64,000 bases of DNA from Siphonodentalium dalli (GCA_032622095.1 CP136069.1:18737326-18801325), one strand, 5' to 3'; shown: positions 23,845 to 35,503, counted from the stretch's first letter. The notes: generated by a model from the letters alone, not told the origin. Numbers and translations: made by a program.

Positions 23845-25268
23845 TGGACTGTCGTCCGGTGCATAGCCCCTTGTGGCATACTGCCTAGTATGGGCATATC
23901 TATAACTTATGACTGCTATACACAGACAGATGAACCCAAAAATCAGCATTTTCATATAAACAAAGATCAATAACTATAGACGAAAAACCAAAACAAAACA
24001 GTTGAATGCGCCATTAAATGTCCTCATAGTGGTGAACATCCAAACCAAATTTCATTCAGATCCGAGCATTACTGTTCAAGTTATCACCTGAACAGACATC
24101 AGATGGACCAAAAAGCCAACATTTCCATATAAACAAACAAGAGCATCGCTAGGGCGTGGCAAAATAAGATAATACTTGAGCTTACATTTGAAGAAAATCT
24201 GATATACCCCTAATTTCAATGCCAAAATGTGGTCAAATTCTAAGTCGAAAAATGGCACTGCTATGTGTATTTCCCAGCTAAAACTACAGGCCAAGTTTTA
24301 ATATAGGTTCTGTCTAATTATGTAAAAATAATTAGACAGAACCTATATTAAAACTTGGCCTGTAGTTTTAGCTGGGAAATACACATAGCAGCTTTGGTTC
24401 AGCTCAAATAATCAAAACTGGAGTTATCGGTCGAAAACCAAAATGTTATGAAATTGGTCAAATTCTAAGTTGTAAAAGGGCCGTAACTCATGTAAAAATA
24501 ATTGGACGGAACCCATATTCGAACTTGGCCTGTATCTTTAGCTGGGAAATACACATACCAACTTTGGTTCAGATCAAATAATCCAAACTGGAGTTATCGG
24601 TCGGAAACCAAAAATGTTAACAGACGGTCAAATTCTAAGTTGAAAAAGGGCCGTAACTCATGTAAAAATAATTGGACGGAACCCATATTCGAACTTGGTC
24701 TGTATCTTTAGCTGGGAAATACACATACCAACTTTGGTTCAGATCAAATAATCCAAACTGGAGTTATCGATCGGAAACCAAAAATGTTAACGGACAGACG
24801 GACGGACAGACGGCTCGACGGACGGCTCGACGGACGGACGGACAGACTGATAACATAATACGACTTTTTTTCAAAAAGGGCGTATAAAAATGAATAACTC
24901 TAGAATGGAAACACGAACAAAACGATTGAATCCTCTATTGACCATAATAGTGAACATCCATACAAAATTTTAATTGAGATCCGAGGACTACTGTTCAAGT
25001 TATGACCTGAACAGACATCGGATGGACCAAAAAGCCAATATTTCCAGATAAGCAAAGATGAATAACTCTAGAATGGAAAATCCGAACAAAACGATGGAAC
25101 GCTCTATTTAATGTCCACATAGTAGTGAACATCCATACCTAATTTCATTGAGATCCTAGCACTACTGTTCAAGTTATGACATGAACAGACATACGTACAT
25201 ACGGACGGACAGATGGACAGGTGCAAAACAGTATACCCCCCCCCTTTTTTTAAAAGGGGGTATAATGA
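23845..25268. repeat. Dispersed repeat block with 170-bp tandem copies and (GACG)n tail
   Basis: Contains variants of GACAGACATCGGATGGACCA and ACTCTAGAATGGAAA blocks. A unit GGCCGTAACTCATGTAAAAA... is repeated at 170-bp spacing (24478, 24648). It ends in GACGGACGGACAGAC-like microsatellites and TTTTTCAAAAAGGGCGTATA. Related pieces occur at 26577-26720, 62096-62135 and 63030-63160. No intact ORF; probably a non-autonomous element or retroelement tail. Confidence 0.7.
24259..24390. repeat. Perfect 62-bp inverted repeat, 8-nt loop
   Basis: Arms 24259-24320 and 24329-24390 are exact reverse complements (starting TGCTATGTGTATTTCCCAGC), separated by TGTAAAAA. Confidence 0.95.
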
Positions 25269-25853
25269 TATGAATAGTCAACTTGGATTAAAAGTCATCT
25301 AATGTACATGTTGCTTAGACGATGTGTTTGTGTTTTCCCATCAATATGGAGTAATATCTTAACAACAGGTACTGATGTTCTCACTAAAGTCAAGATGTTC
25401 CTGTTTCCATGAGTTCAGGTTAGATCAACTGGAAACCAAATGTGTGAGACATAACAACAACATGGAAGAATCCCACAGAGAAAGCCACTTAAAGCTCCGA
25501 TTGTACATGTTTATATTCATTCCTCCCAGGGAAACATTGGCAAATTCCCAGTTAAAATACTCTCATGATTTCAAATATCCCTTCTCAGTATAATATATGC
25601 TCAGGATTTATTTACCTAACAGCATTTATAGTTAGCTGCATTTAATTGGCTGAATTTCTTTCATGTCATGCCAACTTTTTCCATGAGTATCAATACATGC
25701 TTTAGTGAGAAGTAGGGAGATGTATGGAGTACCCCCATCCAGGGGGCGACTTGGTAGATAATTTATCACTAAATAAAGTGCCACTTCTCCCAATTTTTAT
25801 CCCCCCCCCCCCGAGTAGAAATGACTTCTCTCTCATATACCAGTATGAATATA
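25269..25853. other. No gene seen
   Basis: Unique AT-rich sequence ending in a block related to the 17-kb duplication (CTTCTCCCAATTTTT, poly-C). Confidence 0.5.
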
Positions 25854-26146
25854 TACAGTAATGCCTTAAATAATTGACTCCTTAACCACAGCAGAATTAT
25901 GGGAAATTTTTCAGGATTTAGTCGGAAATATGGCTTGTTGCCATTCATCGGAAAGCTCTCGGTGAGAGCTTTCCGATGAATGACAACAACCCATATTTCC
26001 GACTAAATTCGGAAAAATGTCCCATAATTCTGCTGTGGTGAGAGCTTTCCGATGAATGGCAACAAGCCATATTTCCACCTAAATTCGGAAAAATGTCCCA
26101 TAATTCTGCTGTGGTTAAGGAGTCAATTATTTAAGGCATTACTGTA
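25854..26146. mobile_element. Family A MITE with duplicated right arm
   Basis: A left arm is followed by two right arms (about 25972-26039 and 26040-26146), both reading CCGATGAATG...CATAATTCTGCTGTGG. Confidence 0.9.
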
Positions 26147-26222
26147 TGTTCAAACAGAATATTTAAAAGTATCTTTACTGATTATAATGGTGGTCTTACA
26201 CACTATAGTGGTTTAGTTTTAA

Positions 26223-26459
26223 TTAACCCTTTGAGTGCCAGGGGCCTATATTATCGGCCCTAAACCTACACAATAAGTCTGTTAAAGAATATAATAAAAT
26301 ATATTATAATTGTAAAAAAAAAAAAAAAAAAAATGTTAGGCCAATGCATTCTCTTATATATGCGAGGCGACCTATGGCCGACTCGCATATTTAAGAGAAT
26401 GCATTGGCACAGGGTATATGGGTTGATACAAAAATCGGACCTGGCACTCAAAGGGTTAA
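26223..26459. mobile_element. P1 MITE with hairpin module (reverse orientation)
   Basis: TTAA on both sides, module at about 26339-26414, and a poly-A linker. It retains the uninterrupted TCTGTTAAAGAATAT that is split by P3 at 40792. Confidence 0.9.
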
Positions 26460-26854
26460 AATGTATTGTATCATACTTATTGGATCATAGAAGGGTGATG
26501 TTGAGGGTGTAAATTGAATTTCAACCATTGCCATTTGGGAAACATGAGTTATTTCTTAAATATACAGACAATCGAAAACAAGCGCATTGCTAGGGCGTGG
26601 CAAAATATGCCTGTGTTAATTCCAACAAAGAGCCATAACTCAAGTGAAAATTGGTGGGCAGAACCCAAATTTGAACTTGACCTGTATTTTGGACTAGTAA
26701 ACTCACATAGCAATTTTCATACCATTCAGTTGAGACTATCTAAAGTTATCATTAAGCACTTGTATTTAGTATCTTCTACTATCACATACATTGTAATTAG
26801 CCCCTAAACCCTATTTTTTAGTAAGACACGTGTATTATCGGCACGCACTGTGAC

Positions 26855-26953
26855 TTTCATCGGAAAGCTCTCAATGAGCTTCAGACTAAATCCTGAAAAA
26901 TTACCCATAATTCTACTGTGTTTAAGGAGTCGATTAATTTGGGCATTACTGTA
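26855..26953. mobile_element. Family A MITE, right-arm fragment
   Basis: Starts near CATCGGAAAGCTCTC and runs to GCATTACTGTA. Confidence 0.8.
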
Positions 26954-27433
26954 TCGTGTGCTATTGTTTCCATCGAGTTTATTATGGAAACATCATTTTA
27001 CATTAGATATTGATTTGGGGGGGTCATATAAACAGGAACCCACATGTTTCTAAGCTATATTGATCTACCTATAATTAAGTGTGCCTTATCTGTATGTTTA
27101 AGCCTAAACAGGTGAGTCATTCTACCAGGCTAATTAAAGAAAGGTGAAAACGGGGCCACACACTGGCAGGATTTACCTCTAATGAGGCTTAATTACAGGT
27201 AGTGTCAAAATTGAAATTCTTAACTGGCCTCTTATCAACAAAGGGGACCAAATAGTTTTGGTGTCGGTATTAAAGGGGCGGACTCGGTTTGAATGGAAGA
27301 AAATAAAAAACAAGAATCATATAGCACTGGAACACTTCTTTGAAATGTATTCCAAACATTATAATGGTTGTGGTGTGGTGTTCATAAACATACCGAAACA
27401 TATTTAAATTATTTTTTTACATAGTCTTCCATT
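26954..27433. other. No gene seen
   Basis: Unique AT-rich sequence. Confidence 0.55.
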
Positions 27434-27785
27434 CAAGCTTGCAAATAGTGTGTCTGTCATTTGCAGAATGAGGTCCCCAGAGGGTGAATTTAGAGATGCT
27501 ACCCCACATAATGGGATAGCATCACCCTCTGGGAACCTCATTCTGCTTAGGCCTCAACTGCTATGGGAGACCTAGGATCAGATCGAAGTTCCCCAGGAAA
27601 AAAGTAACTAAATAACAATGTTAATTTAAAACTATAGATACTTCCCAAAATATGATGCCTAAGCAGAATGAGGTGCCCATAGGGTGAATTTTGGTGATGC
27701 TAGCCAACTGTGTGGAATAGCATCACTAAATTCATGCTCTGGGGACCTCATTCTGCAAACGACAGCCACACTATTTGCAAACTTG
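27434..27785. mobile_element. Family E MITE
   Basis: Ends CAAGCTTGCAAATAG / CTATTTGCAAACTTG. CTTCCAT occurs in both flanks but offset, so the duplication is uncertain. Confidence 0.9.
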
Positions 27786-28033
27786 ATTCTTCCATGGCAC
27801 AGTTTGGTGACAAGTAGAATACATGACAGCAGCGATAAAAGGTAGCACTACGGGGGGCTGGCATACCCAACGATACCATACTGAAACTTGGCAGCATAGA
27901 ACCCAAATTTAATATATACAAAGGAGAATAATTCTAAAAGGGAAATTTGAACATCTTTAACAATTTAATGAAGCACTTGTGTTTGTGAACATCCAAACTA
28001 ATTTTCTTAATATCATATAACGCATGGGTGAGC

Positions 28034-28172
28034 TACAGTAAAGCCCTAAGTAATCGACTCCTTAAACACAGCAGAATTATGGGTAACTTTTCAGGATTTA
28101 GTCGGAAATATGGCTTGTTGCCATTCATTGGAAAGCTCTCCCCGAGAGTCGATTACTTAGGGCATTACTGTA
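28034..28172. mobile_element. Family A MITE, internally deleted
   Basis: The left arm is complete; most of the right arm is missing, with GAGAG joined directly to TCGATTACTTAGGG. Confidence 0.88.
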
Positions 28173-28201
28173 TCTGTGCAGATCGACAGAAAACCAGTAA
28201 T

Positions 28202-28384
28202 TTAACTCTTCTATGACTGGAGCTTCCTGAAATTTTGCGAAAAACCTTTGCCAATATATTCTCTTATATATGTGAGTCTCTCATAGGGAGCCTCACATAT
28301 ATAAGAGAATACATTGGCCTTGACCTTGTAAGCCAGTACATTCTCTTATATATGCGAGAATCCATTCAGTATAGAAAGGGTTAA
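28202..28384. mobile_element. P2 MITE, right end replaced
   Basis: A P2 left end with one hairpin; after the second half-hairpin it ends TCCATTCAGTATAGAAAGGG plus TTAA. That end belongs to the repeat family also seen near 43180. Confidence 0.75.
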
Positions 28385-28411
28385 GTAGATGAAATGGAAA
28401 GCTCTACTCAC

Positions 28412-28509
28412 GATTCATTCTCCTGTAGCATCGGCTTCTTGCGATCTAACTTTGTGACGCTTTTCGTCCTCTTCAGGTTGGATCGAAAGCCTTTGTTCTT
28501 GAAGAAGCT
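28412..28509 (-). CDS. Internal exon, SynGAP/DAB2IP/RASAL2-type Ras GTPase-activating protein
   Basis: Read on the minus strand, a pyrimidine-rich tract ending in tttacag precedes the exon and a consensus donor gtgagt follows it. The exon is 98 nt: 32 codons plus two bases (phase 2 at its 3' end), open in the frame set by the upstream exon. It begins SFFKNKGFRSNLKRTKS, continues VTKLDRKKPM and ends in QENES. The basic block KRTKS followed by KLDR is, to my recollection, the hallmark just before the PH domain in SynGAP, DAB2IP and RASAL2, whose equivalent segment reads like GFFS-RLKGSIKRTKS-KLDR. These proteins raise Ras/Rap GTP hydrolysis at the inner membrane face; the catalytic RasGAP domain is not in this window. 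The basic Arg-x-x-Ser context is a plausible phosphorylation site (inference). The next exon, lower in coordinate, was not found. Exon reality is well supported; family assignment rests on about 25 residues. Confidence 0.8.
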
Positions 28510-28656
28510 CTGTAAAGAGAAAGACAAAGAATATTAAACCAGATATTTGGCTACTTGCTGATAAGTCGATCAATTGTCATTTATTAATTTTCAGGGACCA
28601 GGGCTGTTCAGATGACAAGATAAGTGACCAGTCTTACAAATAACTTAAACCCTTAT

Positions 28657-29098
28657 GCAGTAATGCCCGAAATATATGACCCTTTAACCACAGCATAACT
28701 ATGGGAAATTTTCAGGATTTAGTCGGAAATATGTTGTTGCCATTCATCTGAAAGTTTTCTGTGAGAGCTTTCCGATTAATGGCAGCAAGCCATATCTTCG
28801 ACTAAATCCTGAAATATTACCCAATTCTGCTGTGGTTTAACCCTTTGAGTGCCAGGTCGATTATCAACCCATATACCCTGTGCCAATGCATTCTCTTATA
28901 TATGCGAGTCGACCATAGGTCGCCTCGCATATATAAGAGAATGCATTGGCCTAACAATTATTATTATTATTTTTTTTTTTTACAATTTTAATAATTTATT
29001 CTTATATTCTTTAACATACTTATTTTGTAGATTTAGGGCCGATGAGATCGGCCCCTGGCACTCAAAGGGTTAAGGAGTCGATTATTTAGGACTCACTG
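28657..29098. mobile_element. Family A MITE carrying a nested P1 element
   Basis: A diverged palindrome whose right arm is split at TTAA by the P1 element 28837-29073. Removing P1 and one TTAA restores TGTGGTTTAAGGAGTCG. Confidence 0.88.
28837..29073. mobile_element. P1 MITE nested in a family A MITE
   Basis: Flanked by TTAA at 28837-28840 and 29070-29073, inside the right arm of the host palindrome. Carries one hairpin module (28877-28950). Confidence 0.93.
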
Positions 29099-29210
29099 AT
29101 GATTAGTTACTTGATTATATTTATTTGGAGAGATGTACAACTAGTTTATTCAATAAGACTTCATAAAAGACTTGTTGAAATTATCATTTAATCATTCAAA
29201 AATTAATTAA

Positions 29211-29610
29211 TTAAAGATGCATAATCCGAATTAAAGCTCCTAAATTACTATTTCTTTGGCTTCGGGGGTAAAAAATGATTCAAGTCAAGGAACCCACCCA
29301 TTAGAGCTCAGTGATCAGACATCGATTTTTGAAGTTTGTTATTTCTTGAGATGTGCAATTATTTGTGGCCCAGAAACACATCATCAAATGAACGGTCTCG
29401 GACAAAAATGCGGATGAAGATGGATAACTCTAAAAACAAGTGGTAATACAGTCAAATTTCGTGAATACTCAAGTGATAATATGGCCATATTTCGTTAACA
29501 GTGGTTAGCATTATTTTGTTGCAATTAATCAATTCTGATAACTAAAGCGTATTATGAAGAAATGTTGTTGTTGATATGGGGGACCCTCTGATGGGATTTA
29601 GTACCTTTAA
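29211..29610. mobile_element. P5 MITE, diverged
   Basis: TTAAAGATGCATAATCC at the left, TAGTACCTTTAA at the right. Internal TTGGCTTCGGGGGTAAAAAA and GATGGATAACTCTAAAA identify the family. Confidence 0.82.
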
Positions 29611-29740
29611 TTGGAATACATGTACATAGCAATTATAGAACTATACCAAATCTGTCAACTACTCCATAAATTAGAATATAAAACTTTTGCACTGACAAAG
29701 GTACAGAAATATACATGGAAGAACAGGCAGAGATCTCAAC

Positions 29741-29957
29741 TACAGTAATGCTCTAAATAATCGACTCTTTAACCACAGCAGAATTATGGATAACTTTTCA
29801 GGATTTAGTCGGAAATATGGCTTGTTGCCATTCATCAGAAAGCTCAATGAGAGCTTTCCGATCAATGGCAACAAGCCATATTTCCGACTAAATCCTGAAA
29901 AGTTACCCATAATTCTGCTGTGGTTAAGGAGTCGATTACTTAGGGCATTTAACTGTA
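29741..29957. mobile_element. Family A MITE, full length
   Basis: Both arms present; the right end carries extra bases (GCATTTAACTGTA). Confidence 0.9.
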
Positions 29958-30387
29958 TGTGTCTCAAACATCTTCAGAAAGCGGAGGAACGTTAATAACT
30001 GATAAGAATGCACTGATATTGTAACTTACCAAGTAGCCGCACATTGAGATGTATTTGATGAAATTGTTCTAAATTAACGAAGATGAATAAATTTCCTGAT
30101 AAACAATTTGAGCAGCTACCAAAATTATTTGTGAAACTAGTCCCGCAGTGAATGACAATATACTATGATCAAACTACAAATGAACACTTTTAAATTTACT
30201 AGTGGACGAGAAAAAATAATTGACACGAGGAAATAACACTATGATCAGATGAGCAGACAGTCAATATTTTAAGTCCTTTTTTTATAAATAAGAAAACTTT
30301 CATGGCAAACTTATTAACCAGACTCCATAGAAGTGTAATCTCCTACGCAAACAATAACAATCAACTTGATTTTAAGATTATTGCACC
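29958..30387. other. No gene seen
   Basis: Unique intronic sequence. Confidence 0.55.
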
Positions 30388-31150
30388 ATGATGTCATCAT
30401 ATTCATTGAGACAATGACGTTATTGTTTACAGAAGGAAAAGATCATCAAGTTCTAAAACACTTATCGTTATTTGCAGTACGTGCAAATTCATTTCCTAAT
30501 AGCAAGAAATTATGTAAATTTACTGACTTCTCCACTTGTAGTACATTGCAACATGATGTCATCATATTCATTGAGACAATGACGTCAAGTCCGAGTTTAG
30601 TGTGCCTGTGTTTTGCAGAATGAGGTCCACAGAGGGTGAATTTTGTGATGCTATCCCGCATAGGACCTCATTCTGCATGGCCTCATCTACTATGGGAGAC
30701 ATACACTCAGATTGAAGTTCCCAAATGGTGAATATTGTGATGTACACCTATTGGGAACCTCGATTATGTGTCATCTGGCAATTTGGGAATGCAGAGAAAC
30801 TAAACTAAAAATGAAATAGAATCTATTATGTGAAGACGTTTCTATAGAAATCTGATAATAAAGAAACTTTCCAGAGAGAAGATTAGGCATATTCAGAATG
30901 AGGTTCCAAGAGGGTGACTTTAGTGATGCTAGCCCGCTATGCGGGATAGCATCACTAAATTCTCCCTCTGGGGACCTCATTCTGCAAATGACAGGCACAA
31001 TAAACTCAGACTTGAATGACGTTATTGTTAACGGAAGGACAAGATCATCTAGTTCTAAACTCTTATCGTTATTTGCAGTACGTGCAAATTCATTTCCTAT
31101 TAGCAAGAAATTATGTCAATTTAATGCCTTCTGCGCTTGTAGTACATCGC
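30388..31150. repeat. Tandem duplication, 165-bp unit, second copy split by family E
   Basis: TGATGTCATCATATTCATTG begins at 30388 and 30553. The second copy resumes after the MITE at 31015 and runs through TTTGCAGTACGTGCAAATTC to about 31150. Confidence 0.92.
30586..31014. mobile_element. Family E MITE with verified 8-bp target duplication
   Basis: Defines E: inverted ends CAAGTCCGAGTTTAGTGTGC... / ...CTAAACTCAGACTTG. It holds two hairpins built on CAGAATGAGGTCC...GGACCTCATTCTG and a centre related to TTGGGAACCTCGATTATG. Flanked by AATGACGT on both sides. The sister copy of the surrounding duplication has this site empty (30410-30430 region). An 8-bp duplication points to hAT-type transposition. 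No ORF. Confidence 0.95.
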
Positions 31151-31567
31151 CCACAAAAATGTGTATTCACCAGCGATCTATTTATAAGTGGTGCCAAAAA
31201 AACATCAGTCATAAATTCTCTTGATGAATTCATAATGAAATCCACACATGCTAGACAACTGAGAAAAACTCCCATTTCTCTCAAAGCGAAAAACGTGTAA
31301 TTAATCGAAAATTTTGGCTTCGGACAAGTAAAACACTGTGGGTTTAGCCTGTATTTCTCGGTATATATCTTTCTGTGATCTTTGTGTACATCTCCATAGG
31401 TCATTATGTATCATTAGAAAATGATCAGGAAATTTGTCAGACTGCCAATCCCCTTTAAAAAAAAACCTCATCAGAGTCATAATTCATACTCTCCCAATGC
31501 CTTGTAGGTATTTCTCACCTGGGGTGAGGTAATTTAGCTGGCGTGAAGTTAAGGTGGCGCTCTAGTC
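31151..31567. other. No gene seen
   Basis: Unique intronic sequence. Confidence 0.55.
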
Positions 31568-32067
31568 TACAGATATTGTGTCTGTCATTTGCACAATGAG
31601 GTCCCCAGAGGGTGAATTTAGTGATGCTACCCCGCACAGTGCGATCTCATTCTGCTTCACCCTCATCTTCTGGGAAGTATCTATAGTTTCAAACTGGCCT
31701 TATTTTTAGTTACTTTTTCCCTATATACTGGGAAGTTTCTAAATCCCTAATTAGCAGAAGATGTAATTGCACAGGTCCCCGGGTGCGATACCACCACAAT
31801 ACTATTAACATATATACTCGTAGTGGTGCTTGGTATCACACCAGGGGACCTGTGCATAATCGAGGTGACTAATGGCTTAACATCACAAACTTCAACTGGG
31901 GAACTTCAATCTGATCCTCGGTCTCCCAAAGATGTTGAGGCCTAAACAGAATGCGTTCCCAGAGGGTGAATTTGGTGATGCTAGCCCACCATGCGGGATA
32001 GCGTCACTAAATTCACGAACTGGGGGACCTCATTCTGCAAATGTCAGACACACTATTTCCAGATTTG
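31568..32067. mobile_element. Family E MITE with nested fold-back
   Basis: Two hairpins and a centre, interrupted at GCATAATCGAGG by a fold-back of about 95 bp. Confidence 0.88.
31753..31853. mobile_element. Small fold-back nested in family E
   Basis: Inverted ends CAGGTCCCCGGGTGCGATAC and GGTATCACACCAGGGGACCTG, each with TGCA outside. The interior includes TATATACTCG. Confidence 0.75.
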
Positions 32068-32250
32068 AATTTAAACCAATGCTTGTTCTAGTTAACTTGT
32101 CTTCTACAGCTTTTCAAGGGATACATTTGTTTTTCTGTTTGTCGTCTGCTTTTATAACCTGAACACACCTCCAAATGAATAATAGACCATTCCAATGTAT
32201 ACCTTTACAACCAGATGGGGAACTCCATTCAGGAGAGAAAATGTTAACTA

Positions 32251-32760
32251 TAAATGGAACGAGTTCAGGTGGCTTAACCCTAATTTTGGTTGTGTTTACA
32301 AAAAATTCATTGGAAAATGATGATCATTAATGTCTGCTTACTACCTTTAAGGGAATTTAACTGAAAAATATTTACTAGTCTGAAATCTGGGGGAAAAAGG
32401 GCTGAAACCAGAAATTGGGGTTCAAGCCCCTAAAACCCCAACTTGGGAACCTTTTTTAAAAAATCAGCTGGAGCCATGAAATTCCTCATCGAAAAATACC
32501 CTAGAAACCATTCTAAATATAAAGTGAGCACAATTTCCCTGAAGAGTCCGTTTCTGAGACCGACTAGAAGGCGTTCGGAAGATTTAGTTTTTTAATATAT
32601 TCCCATGACTCGCATTGCTGAAGCAAGGCATGGTACCACCTTAATAAGACTGTGCTTTCTTCAGGACTGTTTTATTTATCAGCGAGAGAAAGCAATAAGA
32701 TGAATGAATGAATGAGCGGTGTATGTCACTGAAATGCTTCGTTTATATGGAAATGCAGTA
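32251..32760. other. No gene seen
   Basis: Unique intronic sequence downstream of a repeat H copy. Confidence 0.55.
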
Positions 32761-33138
32761 TTAACCCTTTACCCAACAAACCGGCCAAATAAAGCTGCAA
32801 CAGCCTAAATTATCTTCGGTCTGTCTCAATAGAACCATACAAATATGGATATCATTGGAACCGGCTCCTTGACCACATTGTGATAGTTACAGTTATGCCC
32901 TGTGCCAATGCATTCTCTTATATATGCGAGTCGACCATAGGTCGCCTCGCATATATAAGAGAATGCATTGGCCTAAAAAAACACTTTTTACCATTTTTTC
33001 TTACATTCTTTAACAATTTTATAATTTTTAATGTGTTAAGCCAATGCATTCTCTTATATATGCGAGGCAACCTATGGTCGACTCGCATATATAAGAGAAT
33101 GCATTGGCACAGGGCCCTTCTGTTGGGTAAAGGGTTAA
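32761..33138. mobile_element. P3 MITE, reverse orientation
   Basis: Two modules and the linker inverted relative to the unique arm. TTAA at both ends. Confidence 0.92.
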
Positions 33139-33278
33139 AGCGTAAATAAAGATTCTCATCCCAGCAATACATATTACAGACAGGATTTACAGGAAAATTC
33201 TATTATATCATTGTTCATTTAACTTTTTATTTTTGAAAGAGGGCAGGATGATTCCAGACACAACTGGAACTTTTTATT

Positions 33279-33412
33279 TACAGTAATGCCCTAAATAATC
33301 AACTCCTTAACAGCAGAATTATGGGCAACAAGCCATATTTCCGACTAAATCCTGAAAAGTTACCCATAACTCTGCTGTGGTTAAGGAGTCGATTATTTAG
33401 GGCATTACTGTA
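33279..33412. mobile_element. Family A MITE, centre deleted
   Basis: Outer arms retained. The inner left arm and the centre are lost between CAGAATTATGGG and CAACAAGCCAT. Confidence 0.9.
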
Positions 33413-33468
33413 CTTACCACATTTTTATCTAATGAAGAGAGAAATATCAGGGTCATCAAGGAGTAATC

Positions 33469-33687
33469 TTAACCCTTTGAGTGCCAGGTCCGATTTTTGT
33501 ATCAACCCATATACCCTGTGCCAATGCATTCTCTTAGGTCGCCTCGCATATATAAGAGAATGCATTGGCTTAACAATTTTTTTTTTTTACAATTTTACAA
33601 TTTTAATATATTTTATTATATTCTTTAACAGACTTATTGTGTAGGTTTAGGGCCGATTAGATCGGCCCCTGGCACTCAAAGGGTTAA
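33469..33687. mobile_element. P1 MITE with truncated hairpin
   Basis: TTAA flanks. The left stem of the module is deleted, jumping from CATTCTCTTA to GGTCGCCTCGC. Confidence 0.9.
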
Positions 33688-34169
33688 CTGACCTCTGGTA
33701 TGTGACTGACAAAATTTGCACAGATATTAATTACCCAAAAATTATGTTTAGTTGTTACTTAATAAATAAGTTGACTCACCATAATCCGTAACTCATAGAA
33801 GTTACGCCCCAAAAGAAAAATGTGCATATTCCTGCATATTCCAACAATTTGTCGGCAAAGTGTGCAATATACCAGACAAATGGCTCACATCTTTGTCTTT
33901 ACCAAAATCTAACATAACCCATGTCATTGGTGGTTGAAGATAAAGGTAAATTAGTCTATCTTTCTACCTGAATCTTCATTTATAGATTGTAATCATATAA
34001 ATAATGCATGTTTATAAATAAAAAAATTTAAGGATGGGTTTTCTTTATCGCAGAACAAATGCTTTCATGGAATGCTTATCATGAGACAAGTATGTTTTAA
34101 TTATGCAGTTGTCTAGGACAGTCTGCCAGAATTAAGCAGACAGGAACCTACGTATAGTACTGGAGATAT

Positions 34170-34232
34170 GCACCTAACACTGCACATAATGCACCGAACA
34201 CTGAACCTAATGCACCTAACACTGAACCTAAT
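34170..34232. repeat. 21-bp tandem repeat, 3 copies
   Basis: GCACCTAACACTGAACCTAAT and variants. Confidence 0.9.
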
Positions 34233-34287
34233 GCTAATTACTGTAGGAAGAGCATAAAGATCTACCCTCTGGCAGCCTAAATGAAAG

Positions 34288-34510
34288 TACAGTATAATGC
34301 CCTAAGTAATCGACTCCTTATATAACCACAGCAGAATTATGGGTAACTTTTCAGGATTTAGTCGGAAATATGGCTTGTTGCCATTCATCGGAAAGCTCTC
34401 CCTGAGAGCTTTCCGATGAATGGCAATAAGCCATATTTCCGACTAAATCCTGAAAAGTTACCCATTATTCTGCTGTCGTTAGGGAGTCAATTAATTAGGG
34501 CAATACTGTG
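34288..34510. mobile_element. Family A MITE between two duplicated segments
   Basis: Full palindrome with a small insertion near the left end. It separates two direct copies of a segment of about 250 bp (34029 onward and 34517 onward). Confidence 0.9.
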
Positions 34511-34752
34511 AAACTTTGAAGGATAGGTTGTCTTTATCTCAGAACAAATGCTACCATGGAATGCTTATCAAGAGACAAGCAGGTTTTAATTATGTTATAA
34601 TTATGTTTTAATTATGTTATAATTATGCAGTCGGGTGCCAGAAATTAAGCAGACGGGGAACCTATGAGTAATATACTGAAGATGCACCTAACGCTAATTA
34701 CTGTTGGAAGCGCATTTATATCTGCAGTCTGGCAGCCTTCAATGAAAGTGAT

Positions 34753-35006
34753 CAAGCCTTGAAATAGTGTGTCTGTCATTTGCAGAATGAGGTCCCCAGA
34801 GGGTGAATTTAGTGATGCTACCCCGCATAGCGGGCTAGCATCACCAAATTCACCCTCTGGGGACCTCATTCTGCTTACACCTCAGCAGAATGAGGTTCCC
34901 AGAGGGTGAATTTGGTGATGCTAGCCTGCTATGTGGGGTAGCATCACTAAATTCACCCTCTGGGGACCTCATTCTGCAAATGACAGACGCCCTATTTCAA
35001 GGCTTG
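34753..35006. mobile_element. Family E MITE with 8-bp target duplication
   Basis: Ends CAAGCCTTGAAATAG / CTATTTCAAGGCTTG, flanked by AAAGTGAT on both sides. The centre is shortened so the two hairpins lie close together. Confidence 0.95.
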
Positions 35007-35059
35007 AAAGTGATATGTTGAATCTCCACATTTATTTCTATGTAATTTTGAAGGAGGGA

Positions 35060-35503
35060 CAAGCCTGGATATAGTGTGTCTGATATTTTCTGAATGAGGT
35101 CCCTAGAGGGTGAATTTAATGACTCTATCCTGTAATGTGGGCTAGCATCACCAAAGTAATCCTCTGGGGACCTCATGCTTCTTAGGCCTCAACTGATATG
35201 GGAGTCATAGAATCAGATTGAAGTTCCCCAGAAGTTGGTGATGTCTACCCATCAGTCACCTCGATTATGCATTTTATTTTTCTACAAATTAGGGGATATA
35301 GGAACTGAACGGAAGGAAAAAAGTAACAAAATCAATGTTAATTTGAGACTAGAAATACTTCCCAGAAGATGAGGCCTATAAAGCAGAATGAGGTCCCAGA
35401 GGGTGAATTTAGTTATGCTAGCCCACTATGTGGGATATTGTCACTAAATTCACCCTCTGGAGACCTCATTCTGCAAATGACAGGCACACTAAACTCAGAC
35501 TTG
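35060..35503. mobile_element. Family E MITE with mismatched ends
   Basis: The left end is of the CAAGCCTGGATATAG subtype, the right end of the AAACTCAGACTTG subtype. It may be a recombinant between subfamilies. Confidence 0.88.

Noticed and set aside
28657-29098. Stem-loops as bacterial-type terminators
   Set aside because: The window is eukaryotic; the hairpins are MITEs with target duplications.
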